A stretch of DNA of 21,000 bases, from assembly GCF_037975245.1 (NCBI RefSeq), contig NC_092563.1, positions 20,384,594 through 20,405,593 of the forward strand, read 5' to 3'. How positions within the stretch are numbered: the stretch's first letter is position 1; every line of letters starts with the position of its first letter. Below are positions 1 to 8,680 of the stretch, piece after piece. The stretch comes from Apostichopus japonicus. Its lineage: Eukaryota > Echinodermata > Holothuroidea > Aspidochirotida > Stichopodidae. A model generated the notes under the pieces. It did not search any database and had not been told where the DNA came from. It worked only from the letters and a program-made list of their open reading frames with translations. A program made the position numbers and the translations under genes.

Positions 1-107
1 CAAATTAATGAAAACTGTAAAGTTTCCATTTAAAATTGAACTTTACATAAGTAAATGAAGAATGTAAATCTGTGTGGGAAATAAAAAAACAAACTTGAAA
101 AAGAGTT

Positions 108-178
108 AAGACATTCAACCCAGAGACCTTGGGGATGCAAGCCCTGCATTCTGCTAACTGAACCTCTCCAACCCATAG
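108..178 (-). mobile_element. Degenerate tRNA-Ala-like SINE head in CEP76 intron 6
   Basis: On the minus strand, GGTTCAGTTAGC resembles a D-arm/A-box region. A GGG-CTTGCAT-CCC stem-loop looks like an anticodon arm carrying TGC. GGTTGAATG resembles a decayed B box. Together they have tRNA order and length, suggesting an old tRNA-derived SINE. The T-arm pairing is poor, so this is tentative. Confidence 0.27.
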
Positions 179-301
179 TCGGTGAAGCCTGTTCGGCCAG
201 CCCAAGTTACCTCGCATACTACGTATAAACCAGGTCGTCACACTTAAATTTCATTTGATTTAATTAAATTAGATTTTGACAACAGTTGCAGGGTACATTA
301 C

Positions 302-430
302 CTGAGCAAATATCTTCACTAATCTGTTCTGGTGAGTTTCTCGGATCTGAAGATATTCCTTCCACCACTGTTTAGCATAAACCAGAAATAACCTCTCTCT
401 CTCAGAAACACGACTCCTTTCCAAATTGAC
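302..430 (-). CDS. CEP76: CEP76 coding exon 6 (residues 283-325)
   Basis: The acceptor is AATAACAG before GTCAAT, and the donor is CTCAG before GTAATG. It is exactly 43 codons, encoding RERLFLVYAKQWWKEYLQIR and RLVKIFAQ, nearly identical to the same stretch of vertebrate CEP76. The next exon (family residues beginning DENG) is not found between bases 1 and 300 and must lie outside the window. Confidence 0.93.
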
Positions 431-3400
431 CTGTTATTGTGAAAACAAAATCCTTCGTCATGAATGAAAACGTCCTGGTAACTCGGGCCAGATTGTTGTT
501 TAATTCCTCAAACAACCTTGACTTTTTTTTTTGACAGCAGAACAGCAGAGTTGGTTTGCAAACAAAGATTAATGTTTAATGGAAGACTGGATCATGTATT
601 GTTCAGGTTGTCCAGATCACCACTATGAAAATGTACAACAAATGTAGGGATAGAAAAAAGCCTGAATAAATAGAAAAACATTGGGAGAATATTTTTCTTT
701 CCATACCTGTAGCAAATAATTTAACAACCATTGCATTTGGCTAATTATTGACAAGTTTCCATGATAGAGTTTGTGAGTAGAATACTCACAAGCACATTCC
801 AGCTCAAAGAAACACTGGTATAATGTACAAGAAAGGTATTATGTTTTACTATTGCTTTGAACTTTGCTTGACTGTTTGAAATAAATATACGACCAGGTGA
901 GATCTTGTATTGCTGTAGTGCCCAACATATATAAATTCATAACATCTGAACTCTGTTTTCTCTCATTTCCAGCCCCCATACTGAGAATAGACTTTTGCAG
1001 CTTAGATTTAAGCTGAAATTGCCTGAAAATGAAATCTAGTGTAAAAATGTATGTCATAGAATTCAGGGCTTTTAGGCTTCAGTGATCAAATATGGTCCTT
1101 ATGTAGTACAGGCTGACAGGTTCATATTTTTAAAGATGTCTGAATTTTACCTGAGTTGCAATGACTTCGTTGCTCAATATCTGCTGCGGAATTGGCAGAA
1201 CCTCTAGCTTGACTTCAATGATTCCAACTGGTACTTTATTCTCTTCTCCTGGAAGTATAATTTTAAAACAAAAGCAACTTGCAAACCAATATTGAGCAAC
1301 ACACAAGGTAAGCATTAGTGTTTGAGATTTGAATAGCATTGTTGACGTATATGAAGGATGTTAATCATAAAACATTTAAAAGACTGCAATAATGTTTAGA
1401 ACACATCATATACATCTTTGCACTTGTGTTAAGTTACATGTAGTCTATATATGACACACTGACTGTACATACCTATACCCATTAACTCAACAGGGATGCT
1501 TTGTCTTGGTGTTTGATTTACATGTAGTCTATATGTGACACACTGACTGTGTATAGTGTACCTATACCCATTAACTCAACAGGAATGCTTTGTCTTGGTA
1601 TTTGAGTTACATACATGGCTATATATATATATGACACACTGACTGTATATATCTATACCCATTAACTCAACAGGAATGCTTTTTCTTGGTATTTGAGTTA
1701 CATACAAGTCTATATATGACACACTGACTGTGTATACCTATACCCATTAACTCAACAGGAATGCTTAGAACACACATGTGTTAAGTTACATGTAGTCTGT
1801 ATATCACACACTGACTGACTGTACATACCTATACCCATTAACTCAACAGGAATGCTTTGTCTGGCAAAGTCGCAACATAAAACAGTTCTCCAATCTAGAT
1901 GGTTGGAGGACAGGAGGGTTGTATCACCCGAGGGCTCTGTCTTGATGAGGACTAAGTGAATGGGGTCTGACATGGCTAGGAGAGTGGTGGCATCTGCCAT
2001 CCTTGATGCATCACCTGTTAAAGATGAACCAAAAAAAAAAAAAAATGATGAATGGCAACTGATGTAAATTAGAACTCCTGCGGCATATGGACGTTGTCAT
2101 TAAAGGGTCATTGGTAGACGTGATGGAGAGCTGGGTTGGGGCGTGTGAGTGTCATATCATATTCAGATGTAAGGGAACTTGCTACAGTACAAGTAAACTT
2201 GCATGGTACAGTAAGAAATCATGCAAGAGTAGCAATGGAATGGGCACCAGAAGGAAGGAGGAAGGTTGGCAGACCCAAGACAACTTGGAGAAGGACAGTA
2301 ACTAAAGAAAGAGACAAGAATGGCTGGAGAAGCTGGTCCGATGTGAGAAGAGCTGCAGAAGATCGACAGGGGTGGAAAGAGAGCATCCTGACTTTATGTA
2401 ACAGACGTTACGGAGAAGATTAAGAATTTCAGACAGTAAGAGTGTAGGGAAGCCAGGGCAGTTCAAGGTTACCCAACCTCTTAAGGAATCAATGAGAAAA
2501 ACTCATCAAATATTTTCACCAAATGTTTGTTACAGCCAGGTATAAATTTTACAAAGAGTAATCAGGAACACTGTACAATATCACACAGTGTGTGCTACAT
2601 TTTGTTTACAGTTTAAATTAGACATCATGTAATAAGGGTTTGCACAATATCTTGATCAGAGGATATTGATAATACATTTGTTCTGAGAATAAAAATACAT
2701 TTTTGCATCCATATAGTAATGAGATCAATCCATGCAGCATAAAATGATACCAGATAAAACTAATCCTTGTTCTGGACCACAGATCATTTTCAAAATATTT
2801 GGAGCACGCACCTCCTTTTTGGTCATGCAGCTCCAGAAGAAACCCTTCTTTAAAGTCCGGGTCACATGCACATGGGACAGGCTTGGTTTTGAACCTTTGA
2901 CCCCTAAAATGTAGATGTATTGTAAAGGTGGAACACTGACGACCTGGTAACGGCTCTCCCTCTTGAAGATGCTCCAAAAATGCTTTTCCTCCAGTGAGTT
3001 GAAAATAGAGGTATCTCCTTGTTGGATCAACGCTGGCTAGAGGTTAGAGGAAGCGTATTAAAAAAAAAAACTTCAAAATTTTTTTAAGCAGATTTTGAAT
3101 TGATTTTTGATAATTAATTTTATGCTATAAAAATTTAAACAGGAGTCAAAAATATCTTGAACACAAACCTGAGACAATAAAAAATTGGTCTCCAATAAGC
3201 AAATTTCACACATTTCAAAGGAGACTACTTCGTAATATTCTCAACATTAGATGGACCAATAACAATTGGTTATCAAACGATGAGCTCTACAATGAAACCA
3301 ACCAAACACCTTGGTCACCCATAGTCGAACATAGAAGATTGAGATTTTTCGGTCATGTAGCAAGACTCCAGGAGGACGCTCCAGCAAAGGTTGCTTTAAG

Positions 3401-4689
3401 AGAAGCATTGAGACATACTGCTAAACCAGTAGGAAGGCCCATGACTACCTTGCTTGGCTAAATAAAGTCGCAATTTAAGGACGTTTAACATTAACAATTT
3501 CGAGGAAGTAATAAACCCTCCGCAAGATCGTGATACATGGCGGTGTAGATCACTGAGCATGTCGGATAGACGAGACTCAACTTACTTCTACTACTAATAA
3601 GCACATGTGATAGACAAATATTCGAACTGAGAAATAAATTTTCTCGTACCTTATACTTGAATTACCTTTGTTTAGTGGAACGGTTTGGAAGGTGCTCTCC
3701 CTGTCAACATGATGGGTTGCAGGTTTGGTAGATAACGTCTGTTGCCATGGTAATCGTTCCTCATGTGATTCACTAGTACCACTGATCTGCAGCTGTTGCA
3801 TGATGTCATCTACAATTCCTTTCTTTCTCAGCGCCTCCAAGATCTCCTGTTCACCGATTGTCTCTACATCTCCTTCTCTCGGCAGCTCACCTTGGAAGGA
3901 TTCTGCAAGAACTTCTTGGATCTTATTGTGAACGTCCATCTGCAGAGATAGCCATTAGTGAGTGACCATGAAATCAGAATTGTCACTCAAATAATACACA
4001 CTGACCTTTGCAACAGCAAAAGGAGCACTTAACAGTAATTATCAACTTTACATAAGGATATGTCATGAACCACTGTAGGATAGATAGATATAGATAGATA
4101 CTTATTCAGCCAATCATATAAAAAAAACCAAGGAAATTGGTGAAATTGGATGCTGAGAAATGTGTGAAAAATAACACTAAGCAGCCACTTACAAGTCTTA
4201 CAGTAGGTCTATAGATATAGGTTCAATCATATACCTTACCACTTACAATGCACATAAATATCTAGTTTAGACAAAGATAGTATCATGACGAAGGATGTTA
4301 ACTTGCCGACCAGTGGGAAGAGACTCAATAAAATAAATATACAGCGCATGCAGTGCAATATAAATATAATATAAACATTACCACTAGACTCTACCAATGC
4401 CCATAGGTCACTAGAAATGCAGTTCTAACATATGTTCTAACATGTGCTTTTTAGGCATGTCATTACAACATGTATGCTTTAGGCTCATATAAAACTTTCC
4501 TTTATGTTGCTCATGGCAAAACACAAATTTGCTATTGCTTGTTGAAAGGTATGCTGCAGATGATAGCTAATATATAGTAACATTTCCAATCATCTTAAGT
4601 TACTGTGGTCAAGTGTAGTACTGTACCTTGTTAAGTTCATTGTGTATTATTTGCTTCAGTTCAGCCACTTTTTCTGGAGGCAATGCCAT
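302..4689 (-). CDS. CEP76: CEP76, 5' part of gene (six exons, 325 codons, runs off window at base 1)
   Basis: Known role: CEP76 is a centriolar protein that restrains centriole reduplication and works with CP110; it is about 659 residues in human. Seen here: spliced exons 4627-4689, 3666-3939, 2812-3036, 1829-2014, 1151-1248 and 302-430 give 975 coding bases with no stop, all with GT/AG introns (687, 629, 797, 580 and 720 bp) and phases 0,1,1,1,0. The product opens MALPPEKVAELKQ, where human has MSLPPEKASELKQ as I recall it. It continues with MDVHNKIQEVLAE, FLEHLQEGEPLPG, SDPIHLVLIKTE, PVELMGIG and ERLFLVYAKQWWKEYLQIR, all close to vertebrate CEP76 in the same order. Residues about 110-280 correspond to the family's C2-like domain. 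The following transglutaminase-/protease-like region is not in the window. The start codon has a purine at -3 and G at +4. The reading frame appears intact, so a functional gene is likely. Confidence 0.93.
431..1150 (-). other. CEP76 intron 5: no recognisable content
   Basis: A 720-base AT-rich intron bounded by GTAAAA and TAACAG on the gene strand. I see no coding or mobile signal in it. Confidence 0.85.
1151..1248 (-). CDS. CEP76: CEP76 coding exon 5 (residues 250-282)
   Basis: The acceptor is CTTCCAG before GAGAAG, and the donor is CTCAG before GTAAAA. The exon encodes EENKVPVGIIEVKLE, then an Ile/Pro/Gln-rich stretch ending NEVIATQ. This aligns with the human segment beginning TESKVSVGI and ending QEVVNTQ, as I recall it. 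It starts in phase 1 and ends in phase 0. Confidence 0.92.
1433..1863 (-). repeat. Five-copy minisatellite carrying the CEP76 exon 4 3' end and donor
   Basis: Five tandem copies of an 84-96 bp unit, with register motif GACACACTGACTG (plus strand) starting at 1453, 1537, 1633 and 1718, and at 1805 with one change. Each copy contains CTATACCCATTAACTCAACA. On the gene strand this is the last 20-odd bases of exon 4. The fifth copy, nearest the exon, is the real exon end and donor. Copies 1 and 5 have the same donor (GTATGT); copies 2 and 4 also keep GT (GTACAC, GTATAC); copy 3 has lost it (AT). Flanks of copies 1 and 5 share TAGAACACA and TTAAGTTACATGTAGTCT. Confidence 0.9.
1829..2014 (-). CDS. 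CEP76: CEP76 coding exon 4 (end of residue 188 to start of 250)
   Basis: The acceptor is a poly-T tract followed by TTTAACAG. The donor is ATAG before GTATGT. The exon encodes GDASRMADATTLLAMSDP, LVLIKTEPSGDTTLL, and ends PVELMGI plus one base, matching the central C2-like domain. The final roughly 30 bases and the donor are repeated, with variation, four more times in the intron downstream (see the repeat at 1433-1863). The copy at 1829 is the true donor because only it is contiguous with the conserved exon frame. Confidence 0.92.
2190..2423 (+). mobile_element. 5'-truncated non-LTR retrotransposon tail (RT C-terminus) in CEP76 intron 3
   Basis: An open plus-strand frame from 2136 to a stop at 2421-2423 contains HARVAMEWAPEGRRK, then VGRPKTTWRRTVTKE, then AAEDRQGWKESILTLC and ends RRYGED. 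The order W-P-x-G-x-R-x-x-GRP-x-x-TWRRT, followed by A-x-DR-x-x-W and a terminal Cys-containing tail, is typical of the extreme C-terminus of animal LINE reverse transcriptases. The catalytic RT and endonuclease domains are absent, so this is a dead 5'-truncated copy. Similarity starts near 2190; upstream sequence is not recognisably coding. It lies antisense to CEP76. The exact clade is not assigned. Confidence 0.75.
2812..3036 (-). CDS. CEP76: CEP76 coding exon 3 (residues 113-187, start of C2-like domain)
   Basis: The acceptor is CCTCTAG before CCAGC. A second AG four bases downstream would break the frame, so 3036 is the first exon base. The donor is GGAG before GTGCGT. The exon encodes VDPTRRYLYFQLTGGKAF, then a Cys/Pro-rich stretch with KPVPCACDPDF and EGFLLELHD, matching the N-terminal half of the CEP76 C2-like domain. 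It starts and ends in phase 1. Confidence 0.93.
3183..3600 (+). mobile_element. Second, distinct non-LTR retrotransposon tail in CEP76 intron 2
   Basis: The plus-strand frame from 3183 encodes FQRRLLRNILNIRW, SNDELYNETNQTPWS, HRRLRFFGHVARLQEDAPA and VGRPMTTLLG, then a stop at about 3460. After a frame change it resumes with NFEEVINPPQDRDTWR and ends by about 3600. F-x-x-R-x-LR-x-IL-x-I-x-W, then R-x-R-x-x-FGH-x-x-R, GRP, and DR-x-x-W is the standard C-terminal layout of LINE reverse transcriptases. The internal stop, frameshift and missing catalytic domains make it a pseudogene fragment. Its sequence differs from the copy in intron 3, so it belongs to another family. It is also antisense to CEP76. 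Confidence 0.75.
3666..3939 (-). CDS. CEP76: CEP76 coding exon 2 (residues 22-112, plus one base)
   Basis: The acceptor CTCTGCAG lies directly before ATGGACGTT, and the donor is AAAG before GTAATT. The exon encodes MDVHNKIQEVLAESF, then LRKKGIVDDIMQQL, both strongly conserved in CEP76. The second half (HEERLPWQQ to VPLNK) is polar and poorly conserved, as in other species. The exon ends in phase 1. Because it begins with ATG, translation could in principle also start here, but exon 1 conservation argues for the upstream start. Confidence 0.93.
3940..4626 (-). other. CEP76 intron 1: AT-rich, one GATA microsatellite
   Basis: A 687-base intron with donor GTACAG and acceptor CTGCAG. Apart from an imperfect (TAGA)n run at 4079-4101 I see no gene or mobile signature. 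Confidence 0.8.
4079..4101. repeat. Imperfect (TAGA)n microsatellite
   Basis: TAGATAGATA occurs twice in a row, starting about 4081, with one slip between the two blocks. It lies inside CEP76 intron 1. Confidence 0.85.
4627..4689 (-). CDS. CEP76: CEP76 coding exon 1 (residues 1-21)
   Basis: The start codon is at 4689-4687, followed by 21 codons (MALPPEKVAELKQIIHNELN then K). The exon ends at AAG before GTACAG and is phase 0. The match to the vertebrate N-terminus (LPPEKxxELKQxIHxxLxK) fixes this as the true start. It is too short to be found as an open reading frame on its own. Confidence 0.9.
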
Positions 4690-4783
4690 GACTATTTGTA
4701 GCCTACAACTGCACTGATACCTTTGAAGACTGGCTGCATCCAAAGTACTTTATTCCGTATGTGTACAGTCTGAAACGTAGAGG

Positions 4784-4795
4784 CTATATATAATA
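4784..4795 (-). promoter_or_regulatory. Possible TATA-like element of CEP76
   Basis: On the minus strand a TATTATATATAG stretch lies about 95 bases upstream of the CEP76 start codon. The spacing would suit a short 5' UTR. The surrounding DNA is AT-rich, so a chance occurrence is quite possible, and many centrosomal genes have TATA-less promoters. Confidence 0.2.
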
Positions 4796-5145
4796 ATCCA
4801 AAATGTGAAGAAAAAAATTAATTATGTAAAATTACTAACAGAATAGTTTTGTCCTTACGAATAAATTAAGTTTCTTAGGCCTAGAATGGTGTTGTACAAT
4901 ACATTTACTTTGCAAATTGTGTTAAACATGATTACACTGATAGACAAACTTGAACCATGGACAAACAAGTATTGGATCCCTCAAGCTGGCACAGTTTGCA
5001 ACTACAGAAGGGTCTATGCTGTATTGCAACTTACATTGCATTTCTACAATGGGCAATCACTAAACAGTGATTGACTAATCATGTTTTCACCTAAGGATAT
5101 GCCTATAGCCTAGTACGAGATTTGTACACAAATGAATGAATAGGG

Positions 5146-5185
5146 CCCTAGGCCTATATATATTTTGTAATTTGTAGGCCTAGGG
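5146..5185. repeat. 11-bp perfect inverted repeat built on TAGGCCTA
   Basis: CCCTAGGCCTA at 5146-5156 and its exact reverse complement at 5175-5185 flank an 18-base AT-rich spacer. Each arm contains the palindrome TAGGCCTA. Confidence 0.8.
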
Positions 5186-5203
5186 TATAGGCTAGTCAGT
5201 ATT

Positions 5204-5426
5204 GCGAAGTTCGGAACACTGCGAAGTTCGGACACCCCTACGAAATACACAATTTAAACATGATAACCTACAGCTAGAGCCAATTTCACGAAAAACTACG
5301 AAGCTACAGTTATTTTCTCTCCAAAATGACCCGTGTGCAAGCAAGTACTTCCATATTTGCCAATAAAAGGAAGTTATAGTTTTGGGGTGTTTCAAGGCTT
5401 ACGTGTCCGAACTTTGAAGTGTCCAT
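5204..5426. mobile_element. Possible short MITE-like element with inverted subterminal repeats
   Basis: GCGAAGTTCGGA is directly repeated at 5204-5215 and 5221-5232. AAGTTCGGACAC (5224-5235) has an exact inverted copy at 5403-5414, and the homology extends imperfectly outward (GGACACTTCAAAGTTCGG on the minus strand). The arms lie at the two ends of a roughly 220-bp non-coding stretch, as expected of a small non-autonomous DNA transposon. No clear target-site duplication is visible, so the limits are uncertain. Confidence 0.4.
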
Positions 5427-6119
5427 GCATTGCTACTCACATGTTTTCCAATCATAAAATAGTTTAACCCTCATATTATGCAAAAGTCTATACAAATACG
5501 AGTCACAATGCATCACTGCTCTATTTTACTTCGCTACATTTATGATCGAATAACATATTGCAAATTAAGTTAAGTCCTACTTAATGATTTTCTTCTGACA
5601 AAGTTAACAGTAACACTGCTTAGGCTATAGAGGCACAATACTGTAGTCACCGTTCGATAACTGATGCAACACAATGAAAGTTCGCAGGCCCTACAATGAA
5701 TATGGTAAACTATACTTTACCATGGACCATACAACTTTTCTGGATGTAAGCAACAGTACAGATTGCATACGTTTTATTTTCACTGAGAATATGTAATCAG
5801 TAATCTTTCAGTTAACTTAGATGACGAATTTGTCCAAAATTAACAACTTACCTGCTTTCGAAATTGGTGGAATTCCTAATCGTTGCCAGAAACATGGAAA
5901 ATTGGTTTACATCTAATGTTGCTGACTTTTCTCTATTTTACAATGTCGCGGTACATACCATAAGACTATTAAATATCCACTACGTGTTTATAAATCAATA
6001 TAAATTTCAATTAAATACATTTCATAGCGTCAAAAAATATTTCAAAACTGTTTTGAACGTTTGGATTACGATAATATCCTAATGTTGAAATGTTCTTCTC
6101 GTTTGCATTTAGTAAACAT

Positions 6120-6700
6120 TACTTAGCGCCACCAATTTTTGATATTGCTCATCGACATACACATAGTCAACAAATACCACTATAATCAGTATACGTCAAT
6201 CACCTAATGATACCACATAAGGCATGGATAAGAGACTAGGAACAACTGCCCGCTAAATTATTAGTTGTAAATTGAGTGTTTCATAGAACGGAATTAACAA
6301 TTGAAAAATGTAATGCGTACACCCGACATCCCCCTCGATAGTCTTGGCTAATTCGTTTGCAATACGCTTTTTCTCGCGTGCAGCCTCAGAGTCCGTTTCT
6401 GCCGATCACGAATGTGCTTACCCACTTTTTTCACATGCCCGAGGATCTGTCCGATACAACCTAGCATCAATCGAAAGCGTTGACAGGGGCATTCTCTGGG
6501 CAGTAGGGCAAATAGATACGGGAAAATAGCTTTGTGAAAAAGAAAGGTACACTAGGCTGTTCATACCCCCTCAGAGGCAACCGCTCATGTGCCACACTGT
6601 CGAAGTGATTCTTAATATAAGAAGTACGCCCCCTGTTTTGGCGCTACCCAAACCCGCATCACATTCATCAACAACATGAAATGAAATCATCATGTGTGGT
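6120..6700. other. CpG-richer stretch upstream of CEP76
   Basis: This stretch has more CG dinucleotides than its flanks, including TTAGCGCCACC at about 6123 and TACGCCCCCTG near 6627 followed by TTGGCGC. It could be regulatory, or the 5' region of an unrecognised divergent gene. No protein family is recognisable in the 61-codon frame that lies here. Confidence 0.35.
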
Positions 6701-6801
6701 CTCGCAGATTTTTAGTACGCCATCGAGAATATTTTCCGCATTTATCTTAAAACACGAAAGAATTCATCTTTGCAGACTTACTTCATCGTAAACCAAGTAA
6801 A

Positions 6802-6852
6802 ATGGCCTCCAAAGAACCTTGTAGAAAAGATCGCTTATATTTTGATAGTCAA
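6802..6852 (+). CDS. Weak candidate first coding exon of an unknown plus-strand gene
   Basis: ATG at 6802 opens MASKEPCRKDRLYFDSQ and is followed by AAG before GTAAAA, a plausible splice donor. If unspliced, the frame stops after 31 codons (stop at 6895-6897). I do not recognise the peptide and cannot find a matching second exon, so chance is the more likely explanation. Confidence 0.14.
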
Positions 6853-6899
6853 GGTAAAATCCTTCATGTAAATTCGTTCGCTGTAGGGTATAAATAATA

Positions 6900-8640
6900 T
6901 TGCTTGGATACTGTTACACGAAAATTGAAACCATGACAAACTTGCGTGTCACGGTACATGCTCCACTTAATCACTCATGCTGCGAGTTTGAGCTATCTAT
7001 ACCATTACAATTATTGCCTTAGAAATCTATGCCCGTCGCATAATGTTTCTTAGATCGATGAATGATTATATATACTAGGTCTCAACGACGGGGAAAAGGT
7101 TTGAGCGTGGAGCTATCCGTATAATAGCTCCATGTATGCATGTTTTTTTGGGTAAAGTCAAACTGCCCTTTATAATGTGCACAAGGGTGACTGATTTGTG
7201 GGTCAGGACTATAGCTAGGACGGACCTGTCCTGGGTATAGCAACTAATTAAAATCTGTTAAATCTCTTTTCCCAAAGTTTAACGCCAATTGCGTTAATTA
7301 GCATAAATTAGTCATTACTTTATTCTAAGTTATTCTAAAATTGTCTTCACCCTGATAATTTTTTCGTATTTAGTACTTTCATGCAGAAGTCATCAAAATT
7401 ATTAATTTTTCCTAATTTATGTCTTTCAACATTTTGCATGAAACTATAACTTGACTAGTCAAATAATGAATATTCATTGGCATTTTTGTATCGAATTGTC
7501 ACAGAATATCAGCAAAAATCAACTCAAAATGTTGCTTTGGGCTCAAGAAAACAAGTTTAGATTGTTTAATTAATATTTTCAATCCTCCTCTCTTTGGATT
7601 TTTGTCTTTTAATATCTATTATCTTATTGATATTTTCTTTTTAGCGACATGGCTCGCCAGTGCATCCATACAGGGCGGTGTAAATGGAATCATCTTATTC
7701 CACATATGGTAGCTTATATACCCGGCCATCTTTTTTTTTCGTTGATACAACATGATACGAAAGAGAGCCCCACATTCTCTCACCAAAGCTTTCCCTGCGG
7801 TCATCCCACGGTATGCATATACCTACATTCCAGCAATGAAATACCCACTATCTGGCAAATTTAAAAAAGACAGCCTTAAATTGTGTTATATGTGGATTAC
7901 AACACATAGAGCGATCCATCTATCAAACTATAAAGTATCTGCCTATTTTTTTTTTATAATATTTTTACTAGCGTATGTATGTAGGCGTGACATGATTCTG
8001 TAACATTTGCAGCTATAGTCGTGGCTTCGTGAGTTCTTGTCTCATCCTGGTTGTTTTTTTGTTCTCTCTTTTTGTTCTTCTTTTTTCTTTTCCTAACGAT
8101 AACAGATCTTCTCAATTCGTCAGGCCACGGATTTGATTTTACTACAGTTTATTCACATAGTGGCTATATATTTATATATATATATATATATGTATACGCT
8201 GTACCGTGACGATTGATAAGAACCAAAAACATTAGCATCTTTTGGGAAGTGTTATTGCAGACTTCTACTTCGCTGGATTAGTTTCGTTCGTGGACCAAGA
8301 CGCTAAACTTCCTACAATGAGATATTTAGAGGTATAGGACTTAAGGAGAAAGCTCTGAACAGTTTTATTATTGATCCTCTCTCCATAATTTGATGAGTTG
8401 CAGTGCGAGTCTCAACGCACGCGTGTACGTCAGTTTATGGCAGAAGTAGAGTCAAAAGAGCTTCGAGTCACGCGTTATGAAGAATTGGGAATGGAGAGGA
8501 AAATAGAGGGAAGGGGGCTGAGGTGACAGAAGATTTTGGAACACTAAAAATGTGCATTGAATTATACGTTTAATAAGTTCTTATAAGGCGTAGTGATCAA
8601 ATAGCCGTAGTCAAATAGAAGGTTCAGGGACCACGTGGCA
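6900..8640. other. Non-coding AT-rich stretch, no recognised gene
   Basis: This contains pyrimidine-rich runs near 8045-8100, a TA microsatellite at 8165-8192, and short open frames around 7619-8003 with no recognisable domain. The segment 7640-7810 is less AT-rich and may be an old repeat, but I cannot name it. Confidence 0.6.
8165..8192. repeat. (TA)n microsatellite with one interruption
   Basis: An alternating TA run, interrupted once by TTT near 8170. Confidence 0.9.
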
Positions 8641-8651
8641 GGTTCATGGTC

Positions 8652-8680
8652 GGGGGGGGGGGGGTAGGGGTGGGGGTGGG
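8652..8680 (+). repeat. G13 run within a four-block G tract (G-quadruplex capable)
   Basis: Thirteen Gs (8652-8664), TA, four Gs, T, five Gs, T, three Gs. Four G blocks with one- to two-base spacers match the standard intramolecular quadruplex pattern. Confidence 0.85.

Larger units (their letters stand above)
4796..6120. other. CEP76 upstream flank, non-coding
   Basis: AT-rich sequence without a recognisable exon. It holds the inverted repeats at 5146-5185 and 5204-5426, and an 8-bp-stem hairpin at 5702-5723 (ATGGTAAA / TTTACCAT with a six-base loop). Open frames of 60-70 codons here have no family signature. Confidence 0.6.

Noticed and set aside
1752-1828. Extension of the exon 4 frame into the tandem array as coding sequence
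   Set aside because: This is read-through beyond the donor at 1829 into repeat DNA, ending at a chance stop.
1433-1863. CRISPR-like array suggested by regularly spaced repeats
   Set aside because: Units are contiguous degenerate tandem repeats without unique spacers, in a eukaryotic intron.
2618-3030. Overlapping minus-strand frames extending exon 3 downstream and in a second frame
   Set aside because: Only 2812-3036 in one frame matches CEP76; the rest is intron or shadow frame.
3577-3665. The CEP76 exon 2 reading frame continuing past 3666 to a stop
   Set aside because: Family similarity ends at the GTAATT donor, and the next conserved residues are found in exon 3 in matching phase.
6625-6655. 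GCCCCCTG as a CTCF-like core
   Set aside because: Too short to support a binding site without accessibility or binding data.
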